DNA of 64,000 nt from Balanoglossus misakiensis (taxonomy: Eukaryota > Hemichordata), in contig CM082591.2 in the NCBI GenBank assembly GCA_040954595.2, forward strand, positions 5,704,001 through 5,768,000. Reading direction: 5' to 3'. The notes beneath the pieces were generated by a model. That model saw only the letters and a list, made by a program, of their open reading frames with translations. It was not told the DNA's origin and made no database searches. This document shows, one piece after another, positions 35,560 to 48,206 of this stretch (its first letter is position 1; each line of letters begins with the position of its first letter). The position numbers and the translations under genes were made by a program.

Positions 35560-36177
35560 ATGGGTTTGGACAACACAACCAGCGACCCAGCTCCCGATAG
35601 GTCTGTGTATAGGGTGACTCACACGACACCCAAGCGCATACAATACCGGCAACCCTGGAAACCGAAGAAAATCAGGGAGGCTATGGTTTTTATTGACGTC
35701 TTTTACACCATTTCACTATTCCTTTTTGTGTTCAGCCCGGCCATTGTCCCTTATTACTTAATGTTGACGAGTTCCTCAGAGGGCGAGACCGCAGAACTGA
35801 CGCCCTCCATTGGCCCCCGGGTCTATCTGTATTGTCCGACCTGTGAACCTTCTTGTAGTCGAAATACCACTATACGACACCGGCCGCTTTCACATGGTAA
35901 ATACCAGCGAATACTAAGTCGGATTAGGATAAGTTATGTATATGTACACGGTCGGTCGAGCGTAACCGTGCTTACAGGGGACCCATATTTTAAACAAATC
36001 GACCGTAAATTCGAATACCCGACACCAACACAGCAATCAGATAGAACAACAACTCTATACAGAATATTAAAAATCCTACACCCTTTCCCGAGCCGGCTGA
36101 TCGGACGTTTCCTAAAACACGTCATTTTGGCACTATCGATTTTTGTGTTCCTGTCGTTTCAGTGTGACTGGCGTTGA
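35560..36177 (+). CDS. Candidate membrane-protein ORF (possible first exon)
   Basis: The frame is open from 35422 to a TGA at 36175-36177, and the first ATG in it is at 35560, giving 205 residues. Residues 1-41 are polar and basic near the end (KPKKIRE), then 42-69 form one strongly hydrophobic segment, then a Cys-rich stretch (YCPTCEPSCS, about 91-100) with an N-glycosylation sequon at Asn102. This order suits a type II membrane protein with its C-terminus outside. A GTAAAT donor at 35897 would end a first exon at 35896 in phase 1; reading through instead adds a second hydrophobic segment near the C-terminus. The start context is weak. No family is recognised and no downstream exon was identified. 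Confidence 0.35.
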   Translation: MGLDNTTSDPAPDRSVYRVTHTTPKRIQYRQPWKPKKIREAMVFIDVFYTISLFLFVFSPAIVPYYLMLTSSSEGETAELTPSIGPRVYLYCPTCEPSCSRNTTIRHRPLSHGKYQRILSRIRISYVYVHGRSSVTVLTGDPYFKQIDRKFEYPTPTQQSDRTTTLYRILKILHPFPSRLIGRFLKHVILALSIFVFLSFQCDWR

Positions 36178-37291
36178 CTGCGGGACAAAGGGCGAGTGTA
36201 AAATGTCGCTTGTTTGTTTAAAACATCACAAAGTTTGACCCGAAAGTATTCATGGGCCTCAACGACAAAGTATTGTGACACTAAAACAAACCAGACGCAG
36301 ACTAGCCAAGGAGTGTCTGAGTTCTAGTCAAATACCAGAATTTCTTTTTTATATTTCACAATGTTTATATCGGAAGATGTAAATTTTTACATTGATATGT
36401 AAAAAATACAGATTCAGTATACAAAATACTAAGTATGAGATTCGTCTTCTACAGTGGGTGGCTTTTCTACTTTTAGGTGTGGATTTCTATTCATGTTTTT
36501 CGAATATATTCTAACGCCTTCAAATTGGCTCAAAATTGATCACTCCATTCCAAAAGTTTACAGATGATTCTATCATATTGTAGGCCTACACTGAAAAAAC
36601 CTGAATGTGTTTTACGTTTGATCTCGATAGACTCAGCGGAAATGAAGTTGGCACAATGTGGTTTTCATTTTTTTTCTAAACTCATCCAATCTCGCAGTTG
36701 AATTATTTATGATGACATAAACACAGAAATGATGCTTTTTGGGGATTAATTACGTATACGTCACTTCCCCCTTCCGGGTAAAGTAACCATTTCAATGTGA
36801 ACTTCAAGTTCAGATCCTCAGATATTTTTATTCACGCGATTACATTTATCGGAAGAAGGGTGTGTATACAGTTATATGTAAATACTTGCTCTTCTATATT
36901 CAACATGACGTATGCTTTTGAGTTATAGTAAACTTTTAACTATACAGGGCATTAAAATGTTTCAAGTGTTTCTATGGCAGCCAAATAGTTAACAGCAATG
37001 TGTAAATACATACAATATGCGCTATTATATCTGGACAATGGCCGTGACTGTGTACTTCCCGTTTTCAGGTTAACTCCAACTTGACCGCCACTCAACAGGT
37101 GTGTGTACAAATATAGGTTGGTGGTAGTGTGGGGCAGTATGTACAAATGCGCTGTACATAAACCTTCGTCCAATATACTCCTGTTTTAATATTTCAAGGG
37201 GACAAATTATAAACAGATCACACTAATTTTGCCCGTTATAGTGACAATATAGTCAAACAGTCGGTGATATGTCCACTTTAGCAATTGCAAC
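36178..37291. other. Intergenic, AT-rich, nothing supported
   Basis: No exon, repeat or regulatory signature was recognised. Confidence 0.45.
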
Positions 37292-37490
37292 TTAAAGGTA
37301 TACAGTCACCTCCAATTTACATATACGCCCATATATGGCTGAACTAGCGTATTTGAGGGTTCTCAAGAACATATGGTGGCGGTCTCTTTTTTCTTTGCGT
37401 GTGCCACCCACTGAAAATCCGTGATTGGCTAGATCTCAGTTTGCCATGGTAACTATTGCTACATTTCCATAGGTGACCGTGTACCTTTAA
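37292..37490 (+). mobile_element. Family B MITE, complete copy
   Basis: TTAA at 37292-37295 and 37487-37490 flanks AGGTATACAGTCACC and GGTGACCGTGTACCT. It is very close in sequence to the copy at 34575-34773, 2.7 kb away and in the same orientation, suggesting recent activity or local duplication. Confidence 0.85.
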
Positions 37491-38107
37491 CGCTTTCGGG
37501 CGAGGTTTTGTCGGCTCGCGCTCAACGCACAACCGACCGTTCTAAATTCTCCGTAAATGATCAATTAGTCAATATTTATTTTGTGTTATTGGGTCAGAAT
37601 TCAATTGTGGGGTGGACAGTTCTTGTTTGCCCCCGTCACTCACCTGCGCGCATTCCTTAGGTGCCCGCATGTGACAGATGAATTCGGGCTAATTGACGTC
37701 ATTATCAAAATAGCGCGGCTCGATCAGTTGAATGAATAGCGAGGAGACTTTTATGAGAACATATAAATAAACAGAATACACTAAACGTCCTTAGGCCACT
37801 GTTTGCGACACATTACACACTCATGCTAGGAACTCACCATGCAGTAAGACCTTGGACGCCTTCTTAGGAATTAACTGCATGTAAATAGTCAGTTCAAGGT
37901 ATTCGTTTCGTGGTATCAGAAATTTGACATTTCTGTGAAGATGAAATTGTAGAATTGCACCGTACATAAAATTGTCCCCAAGCAAATTCCATTACTGTTG
38001 TAAAATATGCGGGCAGGTTTTACCTTGATCTGACCTGATCCAACCGTAACAGACCAAGCGACAACAATATCTATGGCGTATACTGTTCAATTGCGTGCTT
38101 TCTTGCC

Positions 38108-38345
38108 CAGAGGTAGACTAGCCCACTAGTCGCTTGGTGATTTTTAAATCTCAATACTTTATGTGTTTTCGGTGTTTTTTTTGTCTTAATAAATAATTGC
38201 AATACTTTTTGCGTGCATGCTTGCCTTGAGCGTGTTTTTGCTAGTGAGGCGAGTTTCGAATTTGGGACTGAGCTTGTGGTTTCGGGTAGCGTCGACCAAG
38301 CCGACACGTTCCCTACACAGCCCATAGACTTGGAGCAAGTCTAGC
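38108..38345 (+). repeat. Dispersed repeat E, copy 1
   Basis: Landmarks in order are GACTAGCCCACTAGTCGC, TCTCAATACTTT, GCTAGTGAGGCGAGTTTCG, GACTGAGCTTGTGGTTTCG and CATAGACTTGGAGCAAGTCT. The same series recurs on the opposite strand at 62095-62280. The class is not known; no terminal inverted repeat or target duplication is obvious. Confidence 0.6.
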
Positions 38346-40188
38346 CCAGAGGCGCTTATGCTATGGATGTCCAACTCATTTGTGAGTTCTCCGACTCTTG
38401 GACACAGTCACCTTGTGCGCAGCACTGTGAATACTATCTCATAGTCCTCGCGCAAGGTGACACAAATACAATATTCTACGCGTAATCAACTGTCGGACGG
38501 TGAGATAGCAGACGCGTTACAGTCAGTAATTGCGCAAGCGCGGCCTTCGCGTCTCGACCTATCTGCCAGGCAAATCTCGTTGGCGTTCACGCTCTCCGCT
38601 TACGTAACACGTCAACAGGTACTATGTACATGTACATGTAGTCGAATGGTATAAGCATGGACATTCTCGAGTCCGTGATATATTAAGTATGGACATTACG
38701 GTACATTGTGTAAAGAAAGGATGGCAGTCCGCGTTCATCCCCAATTGAAATTAGTGGTTGTCCTTCAAGTTGTCCCTAAATTAAGTTTTCCAATGCATAT
38801 CTCGTCGACATTGGTTAAGCTGGTAATTGGCCCTCGTGGCCAGACGTCTATTCGATAAGGTGGTACAAATTATGATAAGGTTATTTACTTGTGTGTTTTT
38901 CTTCGGTCCACTATCTTGGCGTACGCGATATCGTGCTCGGGTTCACCTCAAGTTGGTTCACCGGGATTTTTTGTGAGTAGTCAAATGACCTCTATTTTCT
39001 TTGTTCAATTCACCAAGAGCGACTTCTAAAATTCGGAACTAAATATATTCCCACAATTTGTCCACTTGAGATGCGTTTGTGCGTCTCGGGAAAAGCCCGA
39101 AGCACCATTGTGGTTGGAATGAGGGGCTGTCTGAAATTCATCTAACCCGTGAGAAAGAAGCTATAACAACGCAAATCACCCGTACAGCATTTCCCAATAG
39201 CGACATTGTGGGGGTGTATTACCAACAGTTATGACCCTCAAGTTACAGTCTGCAAGGCATTTCGCACGCATATGCACATCGTATGTGGTTGTAGTGTGAA
39301 CGACAAAATTTTTCCCACGAGAGATTTGGCAAAAATTCTGGCGATTTTGTTAATTTTCATGAATTTCAGAAGTTGTTTTGGTCCAAAGTTAACAAGAATA
39401 ACACATTTAGTCCAAATCGAGTGTGATTTTTCCAGAAAAGAATATTTTGAAGGAAAAATCGGAAAAACAAAGAACAAGTGGGTATTGCTTGGAAGAGGTC
39501 AACGACCGCTTCCCAGGCGCTCCACTTTTACAAAAAGTACAACATATCCATTGCGCTTGAAAGTGCCGGACCCCCTTCAGCTGAGTCTCAGTCAGTGAAG
39601 TGTCTGTCGGTCAGTTTGGACGCATGTGTCCTTTCACGGTCGGTTTTAACCAACAAGCTTGAGTTGCTTAGACTTTCAATCGACATCAACCGCAATTTGG
39701 CTGGCGGAATGGCTAACCACGCCAGTTTCTTTACGAGGTTATTTCTCCGAGTTGTCAACGAGAACCGACCCGGTTACTTTCTGTGGTCAGCGGCATGATT
39801 TTGACAGTGGCATTCTAACAGAACCAAACCATAAGTGGTATTAAAGTTCTCTCAGCTCCCAGGAGATATATCCTGGCCAGAATCTGGGGTGTTTGTCTAG
39901 ATTATTGACTCTCTTCCAAGTCTAGCTCTCTAAAACGCCAGTCGGACGTAAGGGGAACCAGTCTGAGATGTTTGTTTCGGCCACTTCATTTTGATTTATG
40001 TTTCAGTTTACTGCTTTTTCCGTGCTTGAATTGTGCACACACGTCATGAAGTGTCTACTCTGTCTAGATGTGTTTGTTGTAAAATATTACGAGAGCTGTG
40101 TCATCATTCACTTCTCTTTTCTTGTCCAACATTTGTTTTTTCTTAAGTCTAGAGTTTGTTGCCGCCCGACATTACGTGATGGTGGAGA

Positions 40189-40218
40189 TTGTTGTTGTTG
40201 TTGTTGTTATTGTTGTTG
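40189..40218 (+). repeat. TTG microsatellite
   Basis: About nine TTG units with one TTA interruption. Confidence 0.9.
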
Positions 40219-41025
40219 ATTCTGACATTCATTCTCCAGATATCAAACCTAAATTTCTCCGTCACGCCCAGGCCTGCTTCATTTGTTGTAAAATTTATAT
40301 TTAACAAGCAGAACTCTGTATGATAATTCGGTCAGATTTTAAGTCTGGTGCGAAAACTTTACCTTGTCTTAGAATTGCAGAAAATGGGTACTAGGGCCTA
40401 CACAAATTTTGATCAGTCCGAACGAAGTTAAATTTTTTACCATGGATTATCTTACATGTTGCTCGAGGCGACGGTGCTTTTTGAAGCAGACTCGCCTGCT
40501 GAAGGTCGTTGACTTCACAGAGCGTCGGTGATCGTTTGGTGACGACAGATACAGCAGCCATTGGCAAGTTCGCAACTCCTTGTCCCCGCGATAACACCAT
40601 CACAGCATTGTTTATCCGTTTATCGCTTGTGTTATGAGCCGTGTAACGGAAACGAGGGGCGTGCCAGCCGTTTCAAGTCCATTCCAAATTTGATTATCGG
40701 ACATAAACCGACAGTTCAGAGAATTGATTTTACGGACGCTGACTGACGTCATACGCGAAACTGTCTTATTGGCTTTGTAGGATGGTGGCCATAGGCGAAC
40801 GCTAAGCCTCGCCATCGACGCTTGCTTTGCCATTCAAATTAAAACAGGGTGAACAATGTTTGTGCCGCATGGTCACAGTAAGTGACCAATTTCGACACCC
40901 AGTCAAGCCACCCCATGCTCTGACCTCTCAACTCTTGAAGCAGTTGGACACAAACTTCATTTCCGAAGGTATTTCATTCCCAACAAGTGACGATTGAATT
41001 TCCATCCGCGTCTGGAATTCATTAA

Positions 41026-41039
41026 CCCCCCCCCCCCCC
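41026..41039 (+). repeat. Run of 14 C
   Basis: Homopolymer C tract shortly upstream of the family C element at 41099. Confidence 0.9.
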
Positions 41040-41098
41040 GCCTCTACGGGCAAACCTACTTTCAACCTGAACTTGGACCAAATTCGACAGTAATCACG

Positions 41099-41454
41099 TT
41101 CAAGCCTCTAGAACTGCCACTGTTTGCATTCTTTTCATGATTTTATTTCCCAACTTAAATTGGTCCATCTAAAAGAGCTTACTGATAGGTATACATGAAC
41201 ACCTTATCGATGCCTGATTGTGGCTGTATGTAGCGATTTGAAATCGCTATGTATTAAAACGGTGCCGCACCGATTTAATCAGCCTCCATAAAAAAATACG
41301 CAGCTATCGTGGTATGCGTCGCCAAGAGATGACAAACTGATGCAAATGCAAGTAATATGGCTTGATGGTGAGGATTTTAGAGGATGGGGAATATATTTGA
41401 AGTTTTTTCTTGTGGAAAAAAAATATGTGAAATTGGCAGCTGAAGGCGCTTTAA
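41099..41454 (+). mobile_element. Family C MITE, near-complete copy
   Basis: Left flank TTCA and right flank TTAA (41451-41454). The ends AGCCTCTAGAACTGCCA and TTGGCAGCTGAAGGCGCT are inverted. The interior shares GGTGCCGCACCGATTTAATC and GTCGCCAAGAGATGACAAAC with the copy at 3197-3539. Confidence 0.8.
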
Positions 41455-42333
41455 ATGAACACTCGTTTTCAGTTAAATAAATAAAACAGAAGGGCGGCAA
41501 TCCATCAGCACACGTGACGCGATCAATCAACCTGAGGAGTTTGACCTCTCGTGACCTTGACGACTCTGTCCACGTTGAAAGATGACCAAGTATGAAACGG
41601 ACGGATTTAGAAGCGTTCATCTCCAAATGTCAATTCTGTCAAGCTCTCCTTGAGTGAAACAATAGAAGTTGAAAAGAGCATTGCTTTTGACCGGTACGCA
41701 CGGGGAAACACGTAAAATCGGTACGGTGGCCCGGGTGAGATTATCCGCGGGGAAATACACCGTGAAGGATGTAAGACCCACATTGTACGAAAATCCCTGT
41801 TCGTTGTAGCAACGCTGCATTTCTGGGGACGTGTGCTGATTTGTCACTTTGGAAAAGCAAAAAATGAAATAAAAAGAAAATTAACTTGTAAACGGGGAAT
41901 TTTGGCAAAATTTATTGAAATAACATGATAGTGACGCAAGAATTTTACCCAGACATAATGAGACACCGTAGACCCCGAATTAAAAGGGTGTCAGGTAGTT
42001 TTAAACACCCTCGGAACGACAAAGAGATAGATTACATACCGGCGAATAGGGGGGCTTTGGTTCAGCAACTCAGCGTGACCGTACACGTACACTTAACCGT
42101 ATAGAAAGTCGACGGAATTTATTGAAGAACGCAGAGGAGGACGTACGGACGTGTATAGTATCAATAGACAGTCCTAACACAAATTTACCTGAGTCAATAT
42201 TTGTAGATGGGCGTTGCTGACTACCATCTGACCGGGTGTTGCTAGCACTCCACTCTCAAAACTGTGATCGGTTGTCAGCTTACGGTCAGGTGGGTCACAA
42301 TCATATTCTTCTGTCACTGTTGGTATTTTTGAC
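41455..42333. other. Intergenic, nothing supported
   Basis: Short frames on the minus strand only; no repeat recognised. Confidence 0.4.
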
Positions 42334-42689
42334 TTAAAGGGACAAAGTCTCTCTCTCTCGCTGACATTTTTCCGTTAATTTTGTTTGGTATAAGACACTG
42401 TTTGTTTTATTCTACATGTGGATATATAGTGAATCAATGTTGGACCACGCACAACTTCCATCCCACTTGTAGACACGAGAGTGAAAAACTCGCCACAATG
42501 AATAATCGGTCTCTACCATTTATTCATTTTGGTGAGTTTTCACTCTCATATCCTACAAACAGAATGGAAGTTGTGTGTGGTTGAATGTTCATTCACTATA
42601 TATCCACATTTAGAATGACGTAAACGATGTCTTGTATCAAACATGATTAATGGAAAATGGGCAGCGAGAGAGAGACTTTGTCCCTTTAA
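42334..42689 (+). mobile_element. Family A MITE, complete copy
   Basis: TTAA at 42334-42337 and 42686-42689. Ends AGGGACAAAGTCTCTCTCTC and GAGAGAGACTTTGTCCCT, with the central hairpin GAGAGTGAAAAACTCGCC facing GGTGAGTTTTCACTCTC intact. Same length class as 9191-9546. Confidence 0.85.
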
Positions 42690-45181
42690 CTGTTGAAATG
42701 TGACGGACGACGCGTGTGCGTCGTGTTATCATCATGGAGACCTCATTGTGGTCGCCCGTCGGTTCATTCAGGGAGCATCGGCCAAGGTCGACACACGGAA
42801 CTGTGTCACATTTGACCGCAGCTAAGAAATCCACGCCGTTCTTGTCAATCAAATCCAACAAGTTGCCTATCATTCAACAGCGCAACGCAAACTCGGCTTT
42901 GCCTCGCATTATGTTGACCTCGCAGAAATACAGCAACGTTTAAAGCCGGCGGCGTTTGCTATAATTTTCTCCTATCGCTTCAATATTTCTGTTTAATTTG
43001 TGTGTTGGTTGTAGTATCTTGTGTAAATATATGAAATACTGACTTGGTGACATACACACTTTTTAGCTTATAAAGACAGCTATATTTGTACAACTACAGT
43101 ATGTTGCCAACAATAACATTGGCAATTTTAACATGCTATAGGAGGTAGAGAAAGACACTGTGATTGATTCGCAGTTACAGATAATCACTGTTTTCAGTGA
43201 AAATTGACAGAGTTTGATTTTGGCACTAGGTCATTCACTTAAGCGTCACTGAGGTGAATATCCCATTCCTGAATAACGCACGCATTTTTCGGCGCGTCTG
43301 GTTCCGCATCGTGGACCGTCACTTTTGCGACTTCAGCCCTGTCGTCCTAGACCTTGACTCGTCGGTCGGTATACGTGGCGCGCATCACGGACAACCGTTT
43401 CAGTCCAGCAGACACCCTCATCTTCGTTTACATCTCCCAAAATAAAACCCGCAAAAGAAAAGAAACAATTCATCTTGTTCAGGGGGTGGACGTGGTCTGT
43501 CGCTATTTTAAACCCCAGGGTTTTAAAGACGTACGTGTTCAAGCGCTACTGAGTTGAGACCTTCGGTTCACCTCAAGCGCTGCGGAGTTCGGAGAAACCT
43601 GGCGGCGCTGAAAGACGCACTGTGTCGGTTCGACCGACGCGAGAAGAAGATAATGTCGACAAACTTTTGAATTGTACATGCATGGCAGCGTTCCAGGTCC
43701 TCGTTACGTGACCCAAATCGCTTCGTAGGCAAGCAGAGAGGATGTCCAGTAATACACTGACAAGCTGGAACATCCGGGCTTCTATGTACTTTTTCAGCGA
43801 AGTGGGTTCCTTTAAACAAATAGGTGGACAGAAACAGACGGAGGAGTCAGAGTGTGCTGTTGACGTTCACACGCTGCATTGACGTCATCTTCTACTCATT
43901 ATGACAATTTTTATGCATGTGTTGGTTTGTCATTGTTGACCACTGAATTCGAGTCCATGCTTTAACGGAATCTGAACCTGGCCGTTTGTTCCGCCTTCCC
44001 TAACATTACAGGTGTAGAATCAGTGATGACTAGCTCAATGCATAGGTTCAGTGTTTCTGCAATCGAGTCCCAGCTTACTCGGCGGTAGTCTATAGTATCT
44101 AACCGTATTTTGTCCACTTTAGTTTGGGAAGCAAAGCGGACAAAATACGGCTAGATACCAGACTAACTCGGTGGTACTGTACACATTCTCTTGTGTACAC
44201 GGCAAAATGTCTGGTTTTTCCCATGATTGGTCCACGTGAATTAAAAAACAACAACAGACAAACGGGAAAAAACACGTCTGTGTGTACCAACATGCATCTA
44301 GTCTGCACTCTTACTCGATTTTGACAAGAGTAGACCAGTGACCATTTACTGACACACGGGGCGCGCTGAATGACTACAGCTTTCTTGGCTCGTATTTGAT
44401 GTAATTGCCTCATTTACAGGAAGCCGGACAAGAACTCCGTTTAATAAGCGCCATGTTATCACACAGCTGAAAGGAAGAATGGCTCGGGTTGTTTACCTGT
44501 GTTAATTTATCAACCGGGAGTGTCCCTTGCTTTCGGTAAACTACTAATAGTGATGTTGTATAGCGATACCGTCTATTACTATTGTGTGGGCAGTTAGATC
44601 AACTCCGCCATTTAATTCTTTGACGCGGTGGTTCAATATCTATTTGTTTACTGGGTTCTATGGTTCCTATGTGTGTTCTCGGTTGTCCGGGGTTACCAGC
44701 GCGGTTGAAGTCACCTGCTTGAGTCAGGAGTTTGCCCGAATCAGCGTCACGAGTTCGTCAGTGTTGTGATGTACTCTTCATTCCATGTTCGCGCAGATAA
44801 CACGCTACATGTACCTACAGCGAGCCAGAACCTCAGAAAGTTCACAGGCCAATTGGGTCACCCATGGCGCGTATCCAACATCGACAACTTTTCCCGTAAA
44901 GAACCACGTCTCTATTAACTACCCGTCTCTCCTTTTGGAATTTAAGAAAACGTTGCACGCGCAGAACTGTTGTCATAGCGACGAGAACTTAAATTCTCCG
45001 CAGTTAAACACTGAGATAACCAACTGGAAAAGTTTGGAAAGTTTGAAATACATGTATCTGCAAGTTGCGATGTCCTTTTGTAAGGGGAATTGTAATCCGT
45101 AAACTGTACATACTTTACGCTTGTTATCCAGGATGGAATGATTATCATCGTGGCCGCAATCACTTGAATCATCTGTCTTGG
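42690..45181. other. Intergenic with one compact hairpin
   Basis: Apart from the hairpin at 44086-44165 no feature is supported. The GC-richer block at about 43250-43850 has frames on both strands without domains. Confidence 0.4.
44086..44165. other. Near-perfect 80-nt hairpin (microRNA-precursor-sized)
   Basis: The left arm from TAGTCTATAGTATCTAACC through GTATTTTGTCC pairs with the right arm GGACAAAATACGGCTAGAT through ACCAGACTA. About 33 positions pair, with one 2-nt bulge and a few mismatches, around a loop of roughly 12 bases (AGTTTGGGAAGC). Size and shape fit an animal pre-miRNA. A very small palindromic transposon is the alternative. Confidence 0.45.
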
Positions 45182-45403
45182 TTAAAGGGTCAAAGTTTCT
45201 CTCGCTGCCGTTTTTCCATCAAATATGTTTGATACAAGACACAATTTATATTATTCTACATGTGGATATATAGTGAATCAACGTTCAACCACACACAACT
45301 TCCATCCCGTTTGTAGGCTATGAGAGTAAAAATCTCGCCCAAAATGAATAAATGGTATTCACCGATTATTAATTTTGGCAGGGTTTTCACTTTGTCCCTT
45401 TAA
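45182..45403 (+). mobile_element. Family A MITE, internally deleted copy
   Basis: TTAA flanks both sides (45182-45185, 45400-45403). The left arm is diverged (AGGGTCAAAGTTTCTCTCGC) and the right arm is cut down to CACTTTGTCCCT directly after the central hairpin, so the element is about 130 bases shorter than the reference. Confidence 0.8.
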
Positions 45404-48020
45404 TAGTAGTTTCTTATGCGGTGCATTGGTTTGCTGTAACCGATGAGTTCTTCCTCGCCCACAATTATGTACTTGCCGGCGTCTCGTTGCCATCGCGAGT
45501 TGACAATAAAAAAATAGCAGCCCTTTTTAGACATCTCAGCGTGGACTAAATTTGCTCGGGTTACAGTGGGAGGCAAATCGATTTTCGGAGGCATTTCGAT
45601 GACAAACTGCAAACCACTTGTGTCGTGTTGGCGGCATTGCTAAAGGTGTGGTCGCGGAACACTTTTACTTACATGCCACATTCCGAGCTTTGTTGCAAGA
45701 CAAAAAAAAGAGTAGGTGGACAAAGTCACATCAGACCAAAAAAAGTTGTACTTTTCATATTTTAGTCCGAGAGCCGTAGACCAGCCAAGTGGGCCAGACC
45801 CATGGGCAAGTATGTCCTTGGTGGCCGGAGGCTGCATGTGAATTCGATCATAGACCCTTGAGACACACGGGGGATGGGGGTGGTTTGTGACTCGATGCAG
45901 GACCGTTAGGTCTATCTAGATATCAGGGTTGTACTTATTGCAGTAGATAAAAACGTAGGCCTATTTATTCCACGGTTATCTGTGTGCGATTGTGAAGACA
46001 TTGCGATAGGAAATGGGCTCGAAATGTTTTGAATCGTAGACTATAGTCTACGTTTGAACTGACATCAAAAGTTCGTTGTCGTTAATGCGCATGCTCAATT
46101 CACCAAGTTTTTGGCTGATTGCCGGACGAGGAAAAGTGAAGATTTATGTCGTTTTTTTCAAGTTGTACGCGAAGACACTGACAAGTCATCAGACTTTAAC
46201 CCACTTCGAAGCCTTGGAACACGTCCACTGTTTGCTCTTTTAAGCATTCAAGACCCGGAATCCTCCAAACACTGGAACTGTTGACTTTCTATTTTTAGCC
46301 GGGTCACGTGACAGCGCCGGGGTCTCTCGGCGCTGTAAGTAACCGGATCCCAGCAGAGAACACCGACCTCGCTTGTGTAGCTGTGTTTCCGTCCAGAGTT
46401 TTACCTGAAAGGCGATACGCCACCGCCCGCTGGCAGAGAGAGTTGACCGTTGCTTTTCTAACCTCCCGGTCTCTGTGTTTCCCCCCGGCTCCTGTTCTTT
46501 ACACGATCACTTGCCCCCGGTCGGTCCATCATTGTCGTCGCGCGGTCTGCGTTACAACTGCCACTGTCGCCTACGCCGCACAACGCTGCCCATTCATGCG
46601 GGCACCATCCACCCCCGACCCGTTGCCACGAGATAGTCGAGAACGAAAGCGGAGACACTCAAATTATACCTGGCCAAACTTGAAGTACGGGGTAAGTTTA
46701 CAAAACTAAACAAACGATCGCAAAAAGATGATTTGCGGCGAGATACACGCGATGTATGATGACGTGTCTGCTTCAGGGCCATAGCCCTCCGATTAGAGCA
46801 AGTCCGTTCGATTAATTTTCGGAGCTTCAAAGCTCAATCACAGCAGTATTCAGATGAAATATCATAGTTTCAATCACCGTGCATTGTATCCTCATTGTAG
46901 TTCAACATAGCGGTACTCTTTGCCGCTTAGATATGTGGGCAGATATCTTGACTGGTTTGCGAGGATTCCTGACATGTGAAGGACACGTTATCTGTCCTGC
47001 AGATAACGACACATTACAAATATATTAAAGTAGAAATGGTTGACTCGTACAAAGCACGCGTTATCAACATTTTCGTAATACAGCATCTGCGTACATTTCG
47101 ACAAGATAAGTGGTTTGATGACGTATGGGACTACGATATGTATACACATGTACGTACAGAGGAATATCGATATGATCGGGGTATTTAAATTCTAGGCCTT
47201 TGATCTCAGACCTCTGCTTCATATCAAAGAGTTATCTCCGTCGTACATCGGATGAAAAAATCTGTAGTTCGGGATGGAAGGGGAATTACTCATCTTCTAT
47301 CGTTGCCTTGGTTACCAATCGCGCTGTCGAATCACGAGAATTTGGATAAGTAAACGTTTTGCGCCATCTCGGCCTCCATTGTCTTGTTTTGTGTATTACT
47401 ATGGCTTCGAGTAATACACATACATGTACCTCCGTGACTTCTTTCGCGGAGCAAAATACACTGTGCTATGTCAATCACCATTTTCACCGGATGGTGTTGC
47501 AACTGATACCCACAAAAGGGGAGAAAGCTGGTGCTATTTTTGGTTATTTTTATTTCATGTAGGCACAGTCCTGTGATAGAGGGACTGTGATGTAGGTTAA
47601 CGTGGTTGTTTTGTTTACTGAACGTGCCGATTCGTCGGTCGTTACAGCTCTAGTTCTCCACTGCATGGTTGGTGACTGTGTACCTTATAAGCGGCACTCC
47701 TGTTTTGAAAGAGGGTGTGACATCGTAGATTGTAGCCTCAGATTATCGCCGGCTCTCTTTCCCGTTTTGATTTCTCTTCGACGGCAACACACGGAACATA
47801 TAAGCCCCCCCCCCCCCCCTTGACCGGTACAGCGCGCAGAGTTGAATCTGACCGCGCCAGCGTAATTCAAAATGGGCGCTTCTTTTTGTTGTAAGCCTAG
47901 GCTTCGATGGATTATATGAACCTACTGAGAAAGTTTAAGATATATTGCAAAGCAGGAGCGCTGCTCAATTTAAAGCCTCCGTGGTACAGGACTTATTTCT
48001 AGTTCAATGTCCATTCATTT
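45404..48020. other. Intergenic, possible CpG island at about 46290-46710
   Basis: The GC-rich block starts with an E-box (TCACGTGACA near 46302), has donor-like GTAAGTAA at about 46332 and GTAAGT at about 46691, and holds an ATG-started 32-codon stretch ending at the second donor. This could be a promoter with an untranslated or first exon, but no downstream exon was recognised. A run of 15 C lies at 47805-47819. Confidence 0.3.
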
Positions 48021-48065
48021 TGTATCCACATGTAGAATAACATAAACGTTGTTTTGTCCCTTTAA
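48021..48065 (-). mobile_element. Family A MITE, right-end relic
   Basis: TATCCACATGTAGAATAACA followed by TTTTGTCCCT and TTAA (48062-48065) matches the outer right end of family A with most of the element lost. Confidence 0.5.
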
Positions 48066-48148
48066 GACCAATTTCTGGTACTTCTCAGGACAGTGCAATG
48101 CAAGTGTACACAGCTGAGAGTGTGCGTAGAGTTCTGGTATATACAGTT

Positions 48149-48206
48149 TCATTCATTCATTCATTCATTCATTCATTCATTCATTCATTCATTCATTCAT
48201 TCATTC
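48149..48206 (+). repeat. CATT microsatellite
   Basis: About 14 uninterrupted ATTC/CATT units. Confidence 0.95.

Larger units (their letters stand above)
37491..41098. other. Intergenic with repeat E and a TTG microsatellite
   Basis: Repeat E occupies 38108-38345 and a TTG run 40189-40218. A run of 14 C lies at 41026-41039. The frames at 39206-39798 lack domains and are not called. Confidence 0.4.

Noticed and set aside
46308-46709. 133-codon frame in a CpG-rich block
   Set aside because: It begins with GTG, not ATG, contains donor-like sites inside and outside frame, and has no domain. The block is better read as a possible promoter or untranslated exon.
48149-48206. Possible CRISPR-like direct repeats
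   Set aside because: It is a simple 4-bp microsatellite without spacers, in an animal genome.
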